Part shown: positions 36,539-44,727 of the stretch, piece by piece
Layout: each line of letters opens with the position of its first letter
How positions within the stretch are numbered: position 1 is the stretch's first letter
Origin: Micromonospora_G sp044458865
GTDB lineage: Bacteria; Actinomycetota; Actinomycetes; Mycobacteriales; Micromonosporaceae
Length of the DNA: 64,000 bases
Direction of reading: 5' to 3'
Assembly (NCBI RefSeq): GCF_044458865.1
Contig: NZ_JBITIH010000030.1
Span: 1 to 64,000, forward strand
Made by a program: the position numbers and the translations under genes
Notes under the pieces: model-generated
Told to the model about the DNA's origin: nothing
What the model saw: the letters and a program-made list of their open reading frames with translations, nothing else
Databases searched by the model: none

Positions 36539-36544
36539 GAGCGG

Positions 36545-36580
36545 GTGCGGATGACCACGAACGGTTGGCGGGCCCCCTAA
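36545..36580 (+). CDS. trpS leader peptide
   Basis: A short ORF: GTG-CGG then ATG-ACC-ACG-AAC-GGT-TGG-CGG-GCC-CCC-TAA, encoding VRMTTNGWRAP. It contains one Trp codon (36566-36568), four codons before the stop, and is followed directly by the antiterminator arm. Translation could begin at GTG 36545 (possibly leaderless) or ATG 36551. The peptide itself probably has no function other than letting the ribosome sense Trp-tRNA supply. Confidence 0.75.
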   Translation: MRMTTNGWRAP

Positions 36581-36650
36581 CGGGCGGCCACGCATCCGCG
36601 CACCCGAGACAGCAGAAACGGCCGCCCGACCCGGGCGGCCGTTTCTTTGC
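36547..36650 (+). promoter_or_regulatory. Ribosome-mediated tryptophan attenuator of trpS
   Basis: Alternative pairings are visible. GCGGATG (36547-36553) can pair with CATCCGC (36593-36599). CGGGCGGCC (36581-36589), immediately after the leader stop, can pair with GGCCGCCCG (36620-36628) as antiterminator. That same arm forms the 5' side of the terminator. A ribosome stalled at TGG would free 36581-36589; a ribosome finishing at TAA would cover it and permit termination. This is the classical trp-type logic. Confidence 0.82.
36616..36648 (+). terminator. Attenuator terminator before trpS
   Basis: AAACGGCCGCCCG pairs perfectly with CGGGCGGCCGTTT (13 bp, loop ACC), followed by TCTTT. It is one of the few T-tailed terminators in the window and lies between the leader peptide and the trpS start. 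Confidence 0.93.
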
Positions 36651-36695
36651 GCACCCCCGGGACGGGCGGTCGACGTACCCACGGAGGAACCCCCG

Positions 36696-37709
36696 ATGAC
36701 CGCGACCCCGACACTCACCCGGACCCTGCCGAAACGCCGGCTCACCGGCCTCAAACCCACCGGGCACCTACACCTGGGCAACCTGCTCGGCGCGATCCGC
36801 CCGGTCGTCGCGGCGCAGTACCAAGCCGAGACCATCGTCTTCCTCGCCGACCTGCACGCGCTCACCGTGGCCCACGAACCGACCCGGGTACGCGAGCTGA
36901 CCCTGGAACAGGCGACCATGCTGCTCGCCGCCGGGCTCGACCCGGACCGGGCCATGCTCTACGTGCAGTCCCAACTGCCGGAGCACACCGAACTGCACTT
37001 CCTGCTGGAGTGCGCGACCGGGGTCGGCGAGGCCCAACGCATGATCCAGTTCAAGGAGAAGTCGGTCGCCCAACAGCAACACGTACGGCTCAGCCTGCTC
37101 ACGTACCCGGTCCTGATGACCGCCGACATCCTGCTGCACGACGCCGAGGAGGTGCCCGTCGGCGAGGACCAGAGCCAGCACCTGGAACTCGCGCGGGACG
37201 TGGCCGTCCGGTTCAACTCGCGGTACGGCGAGACCTTCACCGTGCCCCGCGCGGTGCACCCCGAGGTCGCCACCCGGGTGATGGAGCTCAGTGACCCGAC
37301 CGCCAAGATGGGCAAGACCACCAGTTCGGACCCGGGCACCATCTTCCTGCTCGATCCGCCCGAGGTCATCCGACGCAAGGTCATGCGGGCGGTCACCGAC
37401 TCGGGCCGGAGCGTCGAGTACGCCCCGCAGACCCGTCCGGGCGTGGCCAACCTGTTGGAGATCCTCTCCGCCTGCGTGGACGCCCCACCGGACGCCCTCG
37501 CCACCGAGTACCCCTCCTACAGCAAGCTCAAGCGGGCGGTGGCGGAAGCCGTCGAAGGGCTCCTGCGACCGATCCAGCTTCGTCACGCCGAACTGACCCG
37601 CGACCCCGGTTTCGTCCGGCGGGTGCTCGCCGAGGGAGCCGAACGGGCCCGGGACAACGCCACCGACACCGTCCACCGGGCCAAGCGCGCCATCGGCCTG
37701 CTCACCTGA
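36696..37709 (+). CDS. trpS: Tryptophan--tRNA ligase
   Basis: A 337-aa class I aminoacyl-tRNA synthetase that charges tRNA-Trp. The HIGH-type motif is HLHLGNLLG (residues 24-32) in GLKPTGHLHLGN, and the KMSKS-type loop is AKMGKTTSS (about 203-211), with Gly in place of Ser. FLLECATGVGEAQRMIQFKE and the Trp-binding region VLMTADILLHDAEEVPVGED are family signatures. ATG 36696 has GGAGG ten bases upstream. Expression is governed by the upstream attenuator. Since many actinobacteria carry two trpS genes, the attenuated one may be the stress-responsive copy, which cannot be judged from this window. Confidence 0.97.
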   Translation: MTATPTLTRTLPKRRLTGLKPTGHLHLGNLLGAIRPVVAAQYQAETIVFLADLHALTVAHEPTRVRELTLEQATMLLAAGLDPDRAMLYVQSQLPEHTELHFLLECATGVGEAQRMIQFKEKSVAQQQHVRLSLLTYPVLMTADILLHDAEEVPVGEDQSQHLELARDVAVRFNSRYGETFTVPRAVHPEVATRVMELSDPTAKMGKTTSSDPGTIFLLDPPEVIRRKVMRAVTDSGRSVEYAPQTRPGVANLLEILSACVDAPPDALATEYPSYSKLKRAVAEAVEGLLRPIQLRHAELTRDPGFVRRVLAEGAERARDNATDTVHRAKRAIGLLT

Positions 37710-37717
37710 AGAGCCTT

Positions 37718-37763
37718 CGGTGGTGTGCGGGGTTCCCCACCGGGATCTTCCCGCACACCACCG
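37718..37763. terminator. Bidirectional terminator between trpS and GNAT gene
   Basis: CGGTGGTGTGCGGG pairs perfectly with CCCGCACACCACCG (14 bp) across an 18-nt loop. It lies between convergent gene ends. Confidence 0.9.
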
Positions 37764-37779
37764 GTCGTGGCACGAGTGA

Positions 37780-38235
37780 TCAGGCGGAGATGAGGATCCG
37801 CTTGCCGAAGCAGGCACTCAGCGGATTGCCGACGTGCTCGCCGTAGACCGGGATCTCCGTGTAACCGGACGAGCGGTAGAGCGCGATCGCCGACGGCAGG
37901 TAGGTGCCGGTCTCCAGCCGCAACACCGAGTGACCGGCCTGGTAGGCCAGTTCCTCCAGCGCATCGAGCAGTTGGCGGCCGAGGCCGCGTTGACGGTACG
38001 CCGGACGGACGTACATCCGCGCGATCTCGGCAGTAGACCGATCGATCGACCGGATCGCGCCACACGCCACCGCACGCCCGCTGACCACGCCAACGAGGTA
38101 GCTGACGTCGTCCCGGGTCGGGAAGGAGCCGCCCACCGAGGCGAGTGGTCGGTTCGCCTCCCGCAACTCCCGCTGCTGGGCGCTAACCAGGGCCGCGAGC
38201 TCCGGGTCGGAGCATGGGCGAGACTCGATCAACAT
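37780..38235 (-). CDS. GNAT family N-acetyltransferase
   Basis: A 151-aa acetyltransferase. Motif A is ARMYVRPAYRQRGLGRQLLD (with RGLG acetyl-CoA contacts) and motif B is AIALYRSSGYTEIPVYGEHV. The N terminus (MLIESRPCSDPELAALV) and the segment SVGGSFPTRDDVSYLVGV fit the superfamily. The C-terminal GNPLSACFGKRI resembles the PhnO/YncA-like group. The ATG 38235 is chosen; the open frame extends to 38337. It follows obgE on the same strand with a 101-bp gap. Substrate unknown. Confidence 0.9.
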   Translation of the reverse strand: MLIESRPCSDPELAALVSAQQRELREANRPLASVGGSFPTRDDVSYLVGVVSGRAVACGAIRSIDRSTAEIARMYVRPAYRQRGLGRQLLDALEELAYQAGHSVLRLETGTYLPSAIALYRSSGYTEIPVYGEHVGNPLSACFGKRILISA

Positions 38236-38336
38236 CCACTCAGGGTAATCAAACGTCGTTTCGCCGAGGTTGCTCGGAAGTGGCGGAAATAGAGAGGGAT
38301 GCCGTCCAGTGGGCTGCGCCACCGGCCGCCACCGCA

Positions 38337-39836
38337 CTACTCCTCCCAGCCGTCCCCGCCAACGGTGATCGGCCGGACCTCGTCCGGGTCGGTCGCGCCG
38401 GCCATGGACTGCGCCGACTCCAACTCGTCCTCGGGGCGCTGACGGCGGGCCTTGCGGGCGGCGAGTCGCTGCGCCGCCGACGGCCGCGTCGACTGCTCCT
38501 CCAGCCGTACGTCGGTGCCACGGTTACCCGGGGTGAACTCCACCCCGGCGAAGAGCGTCGGCTGCCAGTCGAATTCGCGTACGCCGATCCGGACCAGGCT
38601 GCCCGGCTCGGCTCCGGCCTTGGCGAGCTTCTCCTCCACGCCGAGTCGCGCCAACCGGTCGGCCAGGAAGCCGACCGCCTCGTCGTTGTCGAAGTTCGTC
38701 TGCCGGACCCAGCGTTCCGGCCGGGGGCCACGCACCACGAACGCGCCGTCCTCGGCGACCTCGATGGTGAAGCCGGCGTCGTCCACCGCCACCGGCCGGA
38801 GCACGAGCCGGGTCGGCTCCAGCACCGGCGTGGCGGCCCGGTTCCGCTCGACCAGCTCCGCCAGCGCGAAGGTCAGCTCCCGCAACCCGACCCGGGTCGC
38901 CGCCGACACCTCGTAGACCGGCAGACCCCGGGCCTCGATGTCGGCCCGGGTGATGTCGGCCAGGTCCTGCCCGTCGGGGACGTCGACCTTGTTGAGTACG
39001 ACCACCCGCGGCTTGTCGGCGAGTCCGCCGTACTCGGACAGTTCAGCCTCGATGGCGTCGATGTCGGCGAGCGGGTCCCGTCCCGGTTCGAGGGTCGCGG
39101 TGTCCACCACGTGCGCCAGCACGGAGCAGCGCTCGATGTGCCGGAGGAACTCCAGTCCGAGCCCCTTGCCGCTGGCCGCCCCGGGAATCAGACCCGGTAC
39201 GTCGGCGACGGTGAAGGTGTGGTTCTCCACCCGTACGACGCCGAGGTTCGGCACCAGCGTGGTGAACGGGTAGTCGGCGATCTTCGGCTTGGCGGCCGAG
39301 ATCACCGAGATCAGCGACGACTTGCCGGCAGAGGGAAAGCCGACCAGGCCGACGTCGGCGACGCTCTTGAGCTCCAGCACGACGTCCATCTCGTCGCCCG
39401 GCTCGCCCAGCTCAGCGAAGCCCGGCGCCTTGCGTCGGGCGCTGGCCAGCGACGCGTTGCCGCGACCACCACGACCACCACGGGCCACCTCGAAGGTGGT
39501 GCCGGCGCCGGTCAGGTCGGCCAGCACCTCTCCGTCGGTGCTGAGCACGACCGTGCCGGCCGGCACCTTGAGGACCAGGTTGCCGCCGTTGGCGCCGTCC
39601 CGGTTCGAGCCGGCGCCGCCCTTGCCGTTGTCGGCCTTGATGTGCGGCCGGAAGTGGAAGTCGAGCAGGGTGTGCACCTGCGGGTCGACGATCAGCGAGA
39701 CGCTGCCGCCGTGCCCACCGTTCCCACCGTCGGGGCCACCGAACGGCTTGAACTTCTCCCGGTGGATGGATACGCAGCCGTGCCCGCCGTCGCCGGCCCG
39801 CAGGTGCAGGACGACCCGGTCAACGAAGGTAATCAC
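38337..39836 (-). CDS. obgE: Obg family GTPase CgtA/ObgE
   Basis: A 499-aa ribosome-associated GTPase in 50S maturation and stress signalling. The Gly-rich OBG fold (residues 1-158) starts TFVDRVVLHLRAGDGGHGC. The G domain has GFPSAGKSSLISVISAAKP (G1), DVPGLIPGA (G3) and LNKVDVPDG (G4). The C-terminal OCT domain (about 350-430) includes FTIEVAEDGAFVVRGPRPER and is followed by an actinobacterial tail. GTG 39836 has GGAGAGG upstream and gives the conserved start; the ATG at 39863 would add a non-conserved extension. It follows rplU-rpmA in the same direction, as in most bacteria. Confidence 0.96.
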   Translation of the reverse strand: MITFVDRVVLHLRAGDGGHGCVSIHREKFKPFGGPDGGNGGHGGSVSLIVDPQVHTLLDFHFRPHIKADNGKGGAGSNRDGANGGNLVLKVPAGTVVLSTDGEVLADLTGAGTTFEVARGGRGGRGNASLASARRKAPGFAELGEPGDEMDVVLELKSVADVGLVGFPSAGKSSLISVISAAKPKIADYPFTTLVPNLGVVRVENHTFTVADVPGLIPGAASGKGLGLEFLRHIERCSVLAHVVDTATLEPGRDPLADIDAIEAELSEYGGLADKPRVVVLNKVDVPDGQDLADITRADIEARGLPVYEVSAATRVGLRELTFALAELVERNRAATPVLEPTRLVLRPVAVDDAGFTIEVAEDGAFVVRGPRPERWVRQTNFDNDEAVGFLADRLARLGVEEKLAKAGAEPGSLVRIGVREFDWQPTLFAGVEFTPGNRGTDVRLEEQSTRPSAAQRLAARKARRQRPEDELESAQSMAGATDPDEVRPITVGGDGWEE

Positions 39837-39950
39837 GACGCCAATCCTCTCCGCGAGGTCCATCCCCGCGACAACAAGCCTGCCACGCAAACGGCGAAGC
39901 GGGCCGGGACACTCAGGTCCGCGGCCCGCTTCGCCGAATGGAGAAGCTAA

Positions 39951-40208
39951 CTACTGCGCCACCGGCACGATGCTGATGACCTTGCGGCCACGCTTGGTGC
40001 CGAACTGGACCGCGCCCGGGGCGAGCGCGAAGAGCGTGTCGTCACCGCCACGTCCGACGAGATCCCCGGGGTGGAACTTGGTGCCGCGCTGGCGGATCAG
40101 GATCTCGCCGGCGCTGACGACCTGGCCACCGAACCGCTTGACGCCGAGCCGCTGCGCCGCGGAGTCGCGACCGTTCCGCGAGCTGGACGCACCCTTTTTG
40201 TGAGCCAT
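39951..40208 (-). CDS. rpmA: 50S ribosomal protein L27
   Basis: An 85-aa protein of the large-subunit peptidyl-transferase region. It begins MAHKKGASSSRNGRDSAAQR and includes QRLGVKRFGGQVVSAGEILI, typical of L27 lacking the Firmicutes N-terminal cleavage extension. ATG at 40208 in a classic rplU-rpmA pair, 42 bp after rplU. Confidence 0.97.
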   Translation of the reverse strand: MAHKKGASSSRNGRDSAAQRLGVKRFGGQVVSAGEILIRQRGTKFHPGDLVGRGGDDTLFALAPGAVQFGTKRGRKVISIVPVAQ

Positions 40209-40250
40209 CTGAGGACGACCTTACTTTCCGCTGGGTTCTTACCGCCGAAC

Positions 40251-40565
40251 TTACTTACCGCTGGAGATTCCGGTCACCTTGACCTGGGTCAGCGGCTGAC
40301 GGTGCCCCTGACGCTTGTGGTAGCCGGTCTTGTTCTTGAACTTGTGGATCCGGATCTTCGGGCCCTTGGTGTGGGCGGCGATCTCGCCGGAAACCGCGAC
40401 CTTGGCGAGCTTGGCCGCGTCGGTCACCAGGTCGGTACCGTCGACGAGAAGCACCGCGGAGAGCGTCACCGCGTCGCCAGGCTCACCGACGAGCTTCTCG
40501 ACCTCGATCACGTCGCCCTCGGCGACCTTGTACTGCTTGCCGCCGGTCTTGACGATCGCGTACAT
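40251..40565 (-). CDS. rplU: 50S ribosomal protein L21
   Basis: A 104-aa 23S-rRNA-binding protein, beginning MYAIVKTGGKQYKVAEGDVI and ending GHRQPLTQVKVTGISSGK with the basic HKFKNKTGYHKRQGHRQ. ATG 40565 is chosen because the family begins MYAIV; the upstream frame is a leader. Order rplU-rpmA-obgE is conserved. A vegetative promoter lies about 118 bp upstream. Confidence 0.97.
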   Translation of the reverse strand: MYAIVKTGGKQYKVAEGDVIEVEKLVGEPGDAVTLSAVLLVDGTDLVTDAAKLAKVAVSGEIAAHTKGPKIRIHKFKNKTGYHKRQGHRQPLTQVKVTGISSGK

Positions 40566-40683
40566 CGGAGGCGGACTCCCTGTCGTTGAGGCTGCTGGAA
40601 TGCTGTTCGCGGCTGCTCGCCACAACCGCACGGATGCGGGGGCGGACACGCGACAGCTTGGCGCCAAAGGTGCGCCGCAGGCA

Positions 40684-40713
40684 AGCGTACGCCATGCTCC
40701 GCCCGACACTCAA
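40684..40713 (-). promoter_or_regulatory. Vegetative promoter for rplU-rpmA-obgE
   Basis: On the minus strand TTGAGT (40713-40708), an 18-bp spacer and TACGCT (40689-40684) match the -35/-10 pattern of the main actinobacterial sigma factor. A leader of about 110 nt would separate it from the rplU start, enough for autoregulation. Confidence 0.6.
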
Positions 40714-40727
40714 ACCGGCCCGGCCGG

Positions 40728-41336
40728 TCAGACCCCGCAGAGCGTCTCGATCCGCTGGTTCAACTCGTCCAACCTGATCTCGTTGATCGAGTTCAGCTCG
40801 GGCTTCATCGAGCCGATCTGGGTGGCCAACTCGGTGAGCACGGTCTTGAGCGTGGGATCGGATGCCTTGGAGGAGTGCTCCTTCAGCGCGCTGGTCCAGT
40901 TGGCCAGGCCCCGCTCGACCCGCGTCTTGGCCGCCGTGGCGGCAGCGGTGTCGCCGTCCCCGGTCGCCTGCATCATCGCCGTCAGGTCGGTCACGAAGGC
41001 CGTACCCGAATCGGTGTTGGTCTTCAGCGCGGCGGTGCAGACCTCCTTGGCGTTGCCGCCGGCCGGTCCGGTCACCGAGGGAAGCGGGTTGGGCGGGTTG
41101 GCCGGAGCACCGGGACCGGCCGAGGGGGCTCCGGCACCGTTCGACGGCACCGGGGTCGCCGGGGTAGCGGACGGTCCCGGCACGCCGGGGGTCGACGCCC
41201 CCGGATCAGCCGACGTCGTGGCCCCCGGGGCCTGCCCCTGGGTACGGGGACGTTCGGCGGCGCAACCGGCGCCGGCCAGCAGCACGGCGGTGAGCAGGGC
41301 GGTGGTGATGACGGCGGCCGGCAGCGGGCGTCGCAT
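40728..41336 (-). CDS. Putative secreted lipoprotein with Pro/Ala linker
   Basis: A 202-aa lipoprotein. The signal peptide (MRRPLPAAVITTALLTAVLL) ends in the lipobox LAGAGC (Cys 24), so it is anchored to the outer face of the membrane. A disordered Pro/Ala/Gly/Ser-rich linker follows (about 30-95, PGVPGPSATPATPVPSNGAG). The C-terminal helical domain (about 97-202) has KEVCTAALKTNTDSGTAFVT, LTAMMQATGDGDTAAATAA and a Cys near each end (C101 and C200) that could form a disulfide. No family name is recognised. ATG 41336 has GGAGAT upstream. Confidence 0.82.
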   Translation of the reverse strand: MRRPLPAAVITTALLTAVLLAGAGCAAERPRTQGQAPGATTSADPGASTPGVPGPSATPATPVPSNGAGAPSAGPGAPANPPNPLPSVTGPAGGNAKEVCTAALKTNTDSGTAFVTDLTAMMQATGDGDTAAATAAKTRVERGLANWTSALKEHSSKASDPTLKTVLTELATQIGSMKPELNSINEIRLDELNQRIETLCGV

Positions 41337-41365
41337 CTGATCTCCTCGCAAGGGGGGTGCGGATA

Positions 41366-41412
41366 GTAAGGAACCCCTTCCGTCGCGATCTGGCGGGGAA
41401 GGGGCCCTTCTC
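41366..41412. repeat. Dispersed GGGCCC repeat, degenerate copy 3
   Basis: TAAGGAACCCCTTCC at left and GGGGAAGGGGCCCTTCTCA at right enclose CGTCGCGATCTGGC. The GCGAT core and AAGGGGCCCTT are recognisable but the left arm is mutated. It lies between the rne 3' end and the lipoprotein 5' end. Confidence 0.65.
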
Positions 41413-41511
41413 AGCGCTCGGCCCTCAGTGCACCGCACCGGCGCGCGGGGCGCAACCGGTGCGGGGCACATGATCGATCAAGTTCTGCGTACGAACCGGG
41501 GTCGGAGTGGT

Positions 41512-44500
41512 TCAGGGACGGGTGCGGCGACGCGTACCACCCCGGCGGGACCGGCGCCGGCCACCGCCGGCACCACCCTCCAGGTCGCCGTCGGCGTCCG
41601 ACTCACCGTCCTCGCCGAGCGCGTCCGGGTCGTCCGCACCGGCCAGCCGGGCCGATCCGGTTTGCAGGTTGTCGGTCTCCTCCGCCGGCTCGGGCTGGTC
41701 GACCTCGTAGCGGGAGAGGTCGTACCCCATGGTGTCGTCCTCGTCCGCCACCTCGACCACGGCCCGCTCCGGAACCGCGCTCTTGCGGGTCCGGCTGCGC
41801 CGGCTGACCGTCGGGGTCTCCGGAGCGGTCGCGCTCGGCGCGGCACTGGTCGGTACGGACGCCGAGGCGACCGCCTTGACCTTGTCACCGACGCCGGCGG
41901 TCGAGCCGGTGCCGACGCGGGGCTTCTCCGGAACCGGCTCGGTGTGGATGATCACGCCACGGCCCTTGCAGCAGTCGCAGGTCTCGCTGAACGCCTCCAG
42001 CAGCCCGGCGCCGATCCGCTTACGGGTCATCTGCACCAGACCGAGCGAGGTGATCTCGGTGACCTGGTGCTTGGTCCGGTCTCGGCCGAGGCACTCGGTG
42101 AGCCGGCGCAGCACCAGCTCACGGTTGGACTCCAGCACCATGTCGATGAAGTCGATCACGACGATGCCACCGAGGTCCCGCAACCGGAGCTGCCGCACGA
42201 TCTCCTCGGCCGCCTCCAGGTTGTTCCGGGTGACGGTTTCCTCAAGGTTGCCGCCGGCGCCGGTGTACTTGCCGGTGTTGACGTCGACCACGGTCATCGC
42301 CTCGGTCCGGTCGATCACCAGGTGACCGCCGGAGGGGAGGTAGACCTTGCGGTCCAGCCCCTTGAGGATCTGCTCGTCGATCCGGCGCTCGGCGAAGACG
42401 TCCGCCGTGCCCGTGTGCCGGTGCAGCCGGGCCACCAGGTCGGGCGAGACGTGCGCGAGGTACGACTCGACCATCCCGTACGCCTCGTCGCCCTGCACGA
42501 CCAGCTCGCGGAAGTCTTCGTTGAAGAGGTCCCGGACCACCCGGATGACCAGGTCGGGCTCCTCGTAGAGCAGAGCCGGGGCACCGCCCTCGGCGGCCCG
42601 CGCCTGGATGTCCTCCCACTGCGCCTGGAGCCGCTTGACGTCCCGGGCAAGCTCGTCCTCGCTCGCCCCCTCGGCGGCGGTACGGACGATCACGCCCGCA
42701 CCGTCCGGGACCAGCTTCTTGAGTACGTCACGCAACCGCTTGCGCTCGGTGTCCGGCAGCTTGCGGCTGATCCCGGAGGCGTTGCCGTGCGGCACGTAGA
42801 CCAGGTGCCGACCGGAGAGGGCGATGTGGCTGGTCAGCCTGGCCCCCTTGTGCCCGATCGGGTCCTTGGTGACCTGGACCAGCACCGCGTCGCCGGAGCG
42901 GAGCGCGTGCTCGATCGAGCGGGCCCGCCCCTCCAGGCCGCTCATGTCCCAGTTGACCTCACCGGCGTAGAGCACGGCGTTGCGGCCTCGGCCGACGTCG
43001 ACGAACGCCGCCTCCATGCTCGGCAGGACGTTCTGCACCTTGCCCAGGTAGACGTTGCCGGCCATGGTGCCCGAGGTGGCCCGGGTGACGTAGTGCTCGA
43101 CCAGCACCCCGTCCTCAAGCACGGCGATCTGGGTACGGTCGCCACGCTGGCGGACCACCATCACCCGGTCGACGGCCTCGCGGCGGGCCAGGAACTCCGA
43201 CTCGCTCAGGATCGGCGGCCGGGTACGGCGCTGCTCGCGCCCGTCCCGGCGGCGCTGCCGCTTGGCTTCCAGCCGGGTCGATCCGGAGACGCCCTGCACC
43301 TCGTCGGCGGTCCGACGCGGCTCACGGATCTTGACGACGGTGTGTACGCCGTCCTCGGCGCCACCCTCCGCGGTGTCCCCGGCGCCCTTGCGCCGCCGAC
43401 GACGACGCCGACGGGTCAGCCCGTCGCCCCCCTCGGCCTCGTCTTCCTCGTCCTCTTCCGCCTCGGCCTCGGCCTGCGCCGGCTCCTCGGTCTCGTCCTC
43501 GTCGAGTTCGTCGGTCGGACCCTTGCCCCGGCCCCGGCCCCGACGGCCCCGACGGCGACGACGCCGGCCACCGGCCTCGTCGTCGTCTTCCTCGTCCTCG
43601 TCTTCCAGCTCGATCGGCTCCGGCTCGCCGGTCACGGCGTCCGTGACGGTCTCGACCGGCTCGTTCGCCAGCTCCGCGGTCTCAGCGGTACGGCGGCCAC
43701 GCCGCCGGCGCCGGGTCGGCTCGACCGGTTCGAGGTCGGTGTCGTCGACGTCTGCGGCCTCGGTCGGCACGACGACCACCTCGGTCGGCGCCGCGACGGG
43801 TGGGGTGGCCGGCCGGGCCGGGGGGATCTCCGGCTCCGGCGCCATGAAGAGCACGGTCGGCGCGGAGAGGGCGGCCCGGCGGCGCCGGGTACGGGGAGCC
43901 TCCTCGACCCGTTCGGCCTGCTCTGAGGTGCTCGGCTCGGTCGCGGCGTTGGGCAGGACGGTGACGCCCGGCGGCACGGACTCGCCGGTCAGGGCGGCGG
44001 TGCCGAGTTCGTCGGACTCCTCCACGGCCGGGGTGGGTGCACCCGGTTCGGTGACCGGAGCCGCCGGAGGGGTCGTCGGCTCGGCCTCGGCCGCCGGTGG
44101 CACCGCCTTGCGCCGCCGGGTGCGGGTCACCTTGACCGGTGGGGTGACTTCGGCCGGGGCGGTCTGCGCCGGCCCGGCTTCGAGCGAGGCGCTGCCCGTC
44201 TCCTGGGTCGATTCGCCGCCCGAGGCGGTGAGTTCGGGGTCGGCGGTGCCGGTGGTTCCGATTTCGCCGACCGGAGCGGTCGGTTCGTCACGCTTGTCAG
44301 CGGTTGTCGCCTTCCGGCGGCGCCGGGTGACCTTCGGGGCCGGTTCGGTGTCGGCCGCGACGGGCGCGAACACCTCCGCCTGGGGCGCCTCGTCGGAGCC
44401 GGCGCGGGCATCGGCCGGAGCCTCGACCGGGGCCCCGGTCTGGGCCGGCTCGGCGGTCGCCGCCGGGCTGCGCCGGCGGGTGGTACGGGTGCGCCGGGTA

Positions 44501-44583
44501 GGCGCGCTGTCAGCGGTCTCGGCGGTGTCGTCGGCCGGCTGTGCGCCGGTCCGTTCGCCGCCCTCGGGCTCGTTGTCGAGCAT
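41512..44583 (-). CDS. rne: Ribonuclease E/G (Rne/Rng family)
   Basis: A 1023-aa endoribonuclease for mRNA decay and rRNA/tRNA processing. The first about 430 residues are disordered, with Arg-rich clusters (RRRRRGRRGRGRGK; TRRRRRRRRK) alternating with acidic Glu/Asp runs. The S1 domain (about 495-580) has GNVYLGKVQNVLPSMEAAFV. The catalytic Mg sites are VVDVNTGKYTG and GGIVVIDFID (about 765-815), and the zinc-link CDCCKGRG holds the dimer (about 868-875). The C-terminal tail ends GRRRSRRGGTRRRTRP, again RNA-binding. ATG 44583 has GGAGAAC upstream. In mycobacteria and Streptomyces the same N-terminal disordered layout occurs. It precedes the rplU-rpmA group in the usual neighbourhood. Confidence 0.95.
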   Translation of the reverse strand: MLDNEPEGGERTGAQPADDTAETADSAPTRRTRTTRRRSPAATAEPAQTGAPVEAPADARAGSDEAPQAEVFAPVAADTEPAPKVTRRRRKATTADKRDEPTAPVGEIGTTGTADPELTASGGESTQETGSASLEAGPAQTAPAEVTPPVKVTRTRRRKAVPPAAEAEPTTPPAAPVTEPGAPTPAVEESDELGTAALTGESVPPGVTVLPNAATEPSTSEQAERVEEAPRTRRRRAALSAPTVLFMAPEPEIPPARPATPPVAAPTEVVVVPTEAADVDDTDLEPVEPTRRRRRGRRTAETAELANEPVETVTDAVTGEPEPIELEDEDEEDDDEAGGRRRRRRGRRGRGRGKGPTDELDEDETEEPAQAEAEAEEDEEDEAEGGDGLTRRRRRRRRKGAGDTAEGGAEDGVHTVVKIREPRRTADEVQGVSGSTRLEAKRQRRRDGREQRRTRPPILSESEFLARREAVDRVMVVRQRGDRTQIAVLEDGVLVEHYVTRATSGTMAGNVYLGKVQNVLPSMEAAFVDVGRGRNAVLYAGEVNWDMSGLEGRARSIEHALRSGDAVLVQVTKDPIGHKGARLTSHIALSGRHLVYVPHGNASGISRKLPDTERKRLRDVLKKLVPDGAGVIVRTAAEGASEDELARDVKRLQAQWEDIQARAAEGGAPALLYEEPDLVIRVVRDLFNEDFRELVVQGDEAYGMVESYLAHVSPDLVARLHRHTGTADVFAERRIDEQILKGLDRKVYLPSGGHLVIDRTEAMTVVDVNTGKYTGAGGNLEETVTRNNLEAAEEIVRQLRLRDLGGIVVIDFIDMVLESNRELVLRRLTECLGRDRTKHQVTEITSLGLVQMTRKRIGAGLLEAFSETCDCCKGRGVIIHTEPVPEKPRVGTGSTAGVGDKVKAVASASVPTSAAPSATAPETPTVSRRSRTRKSAVPERAVVEVADEDDTMGYDLSRYEVDQPEPAEETDNLQTGSARLAGADDPDALGEDGESDADGDLEGGAGGGRRRSRRGGTRRRTRP

Positions 44584-44727
44584 TGGACGTTCTCCAGTTC
44601 TGGCCGCCCCGGGCGCGGGTGAGCGCTGCCACGCAGGGTTGCCGCAAAGGTGTACCCGGCAGCGCGTCAGGTGCACGGGCTACCGAAGTCTGGCTAACTG
44701 AGCGCTGGCCGGGAAACCGGCTAACGT

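Noticed and set aside
36330..36544. T-box for trpS
   Set aside because: No GGTGGNACCGCG sequence exists upstream of trpS; the leader has attenuator structure instead.
41428..43926. 832-aa plus-strand frame opposite rne
   Set aside because: Overlaps the RNase E catalytic core in antisense; no protein signature.
44708..44721. GCCGG-GAAA-CCGGC hairpin near the TIGR03936 gene as a terminator
   Set aside because: Only 5 bp with a GNRA loop on the non-coding strand; too short to claim.
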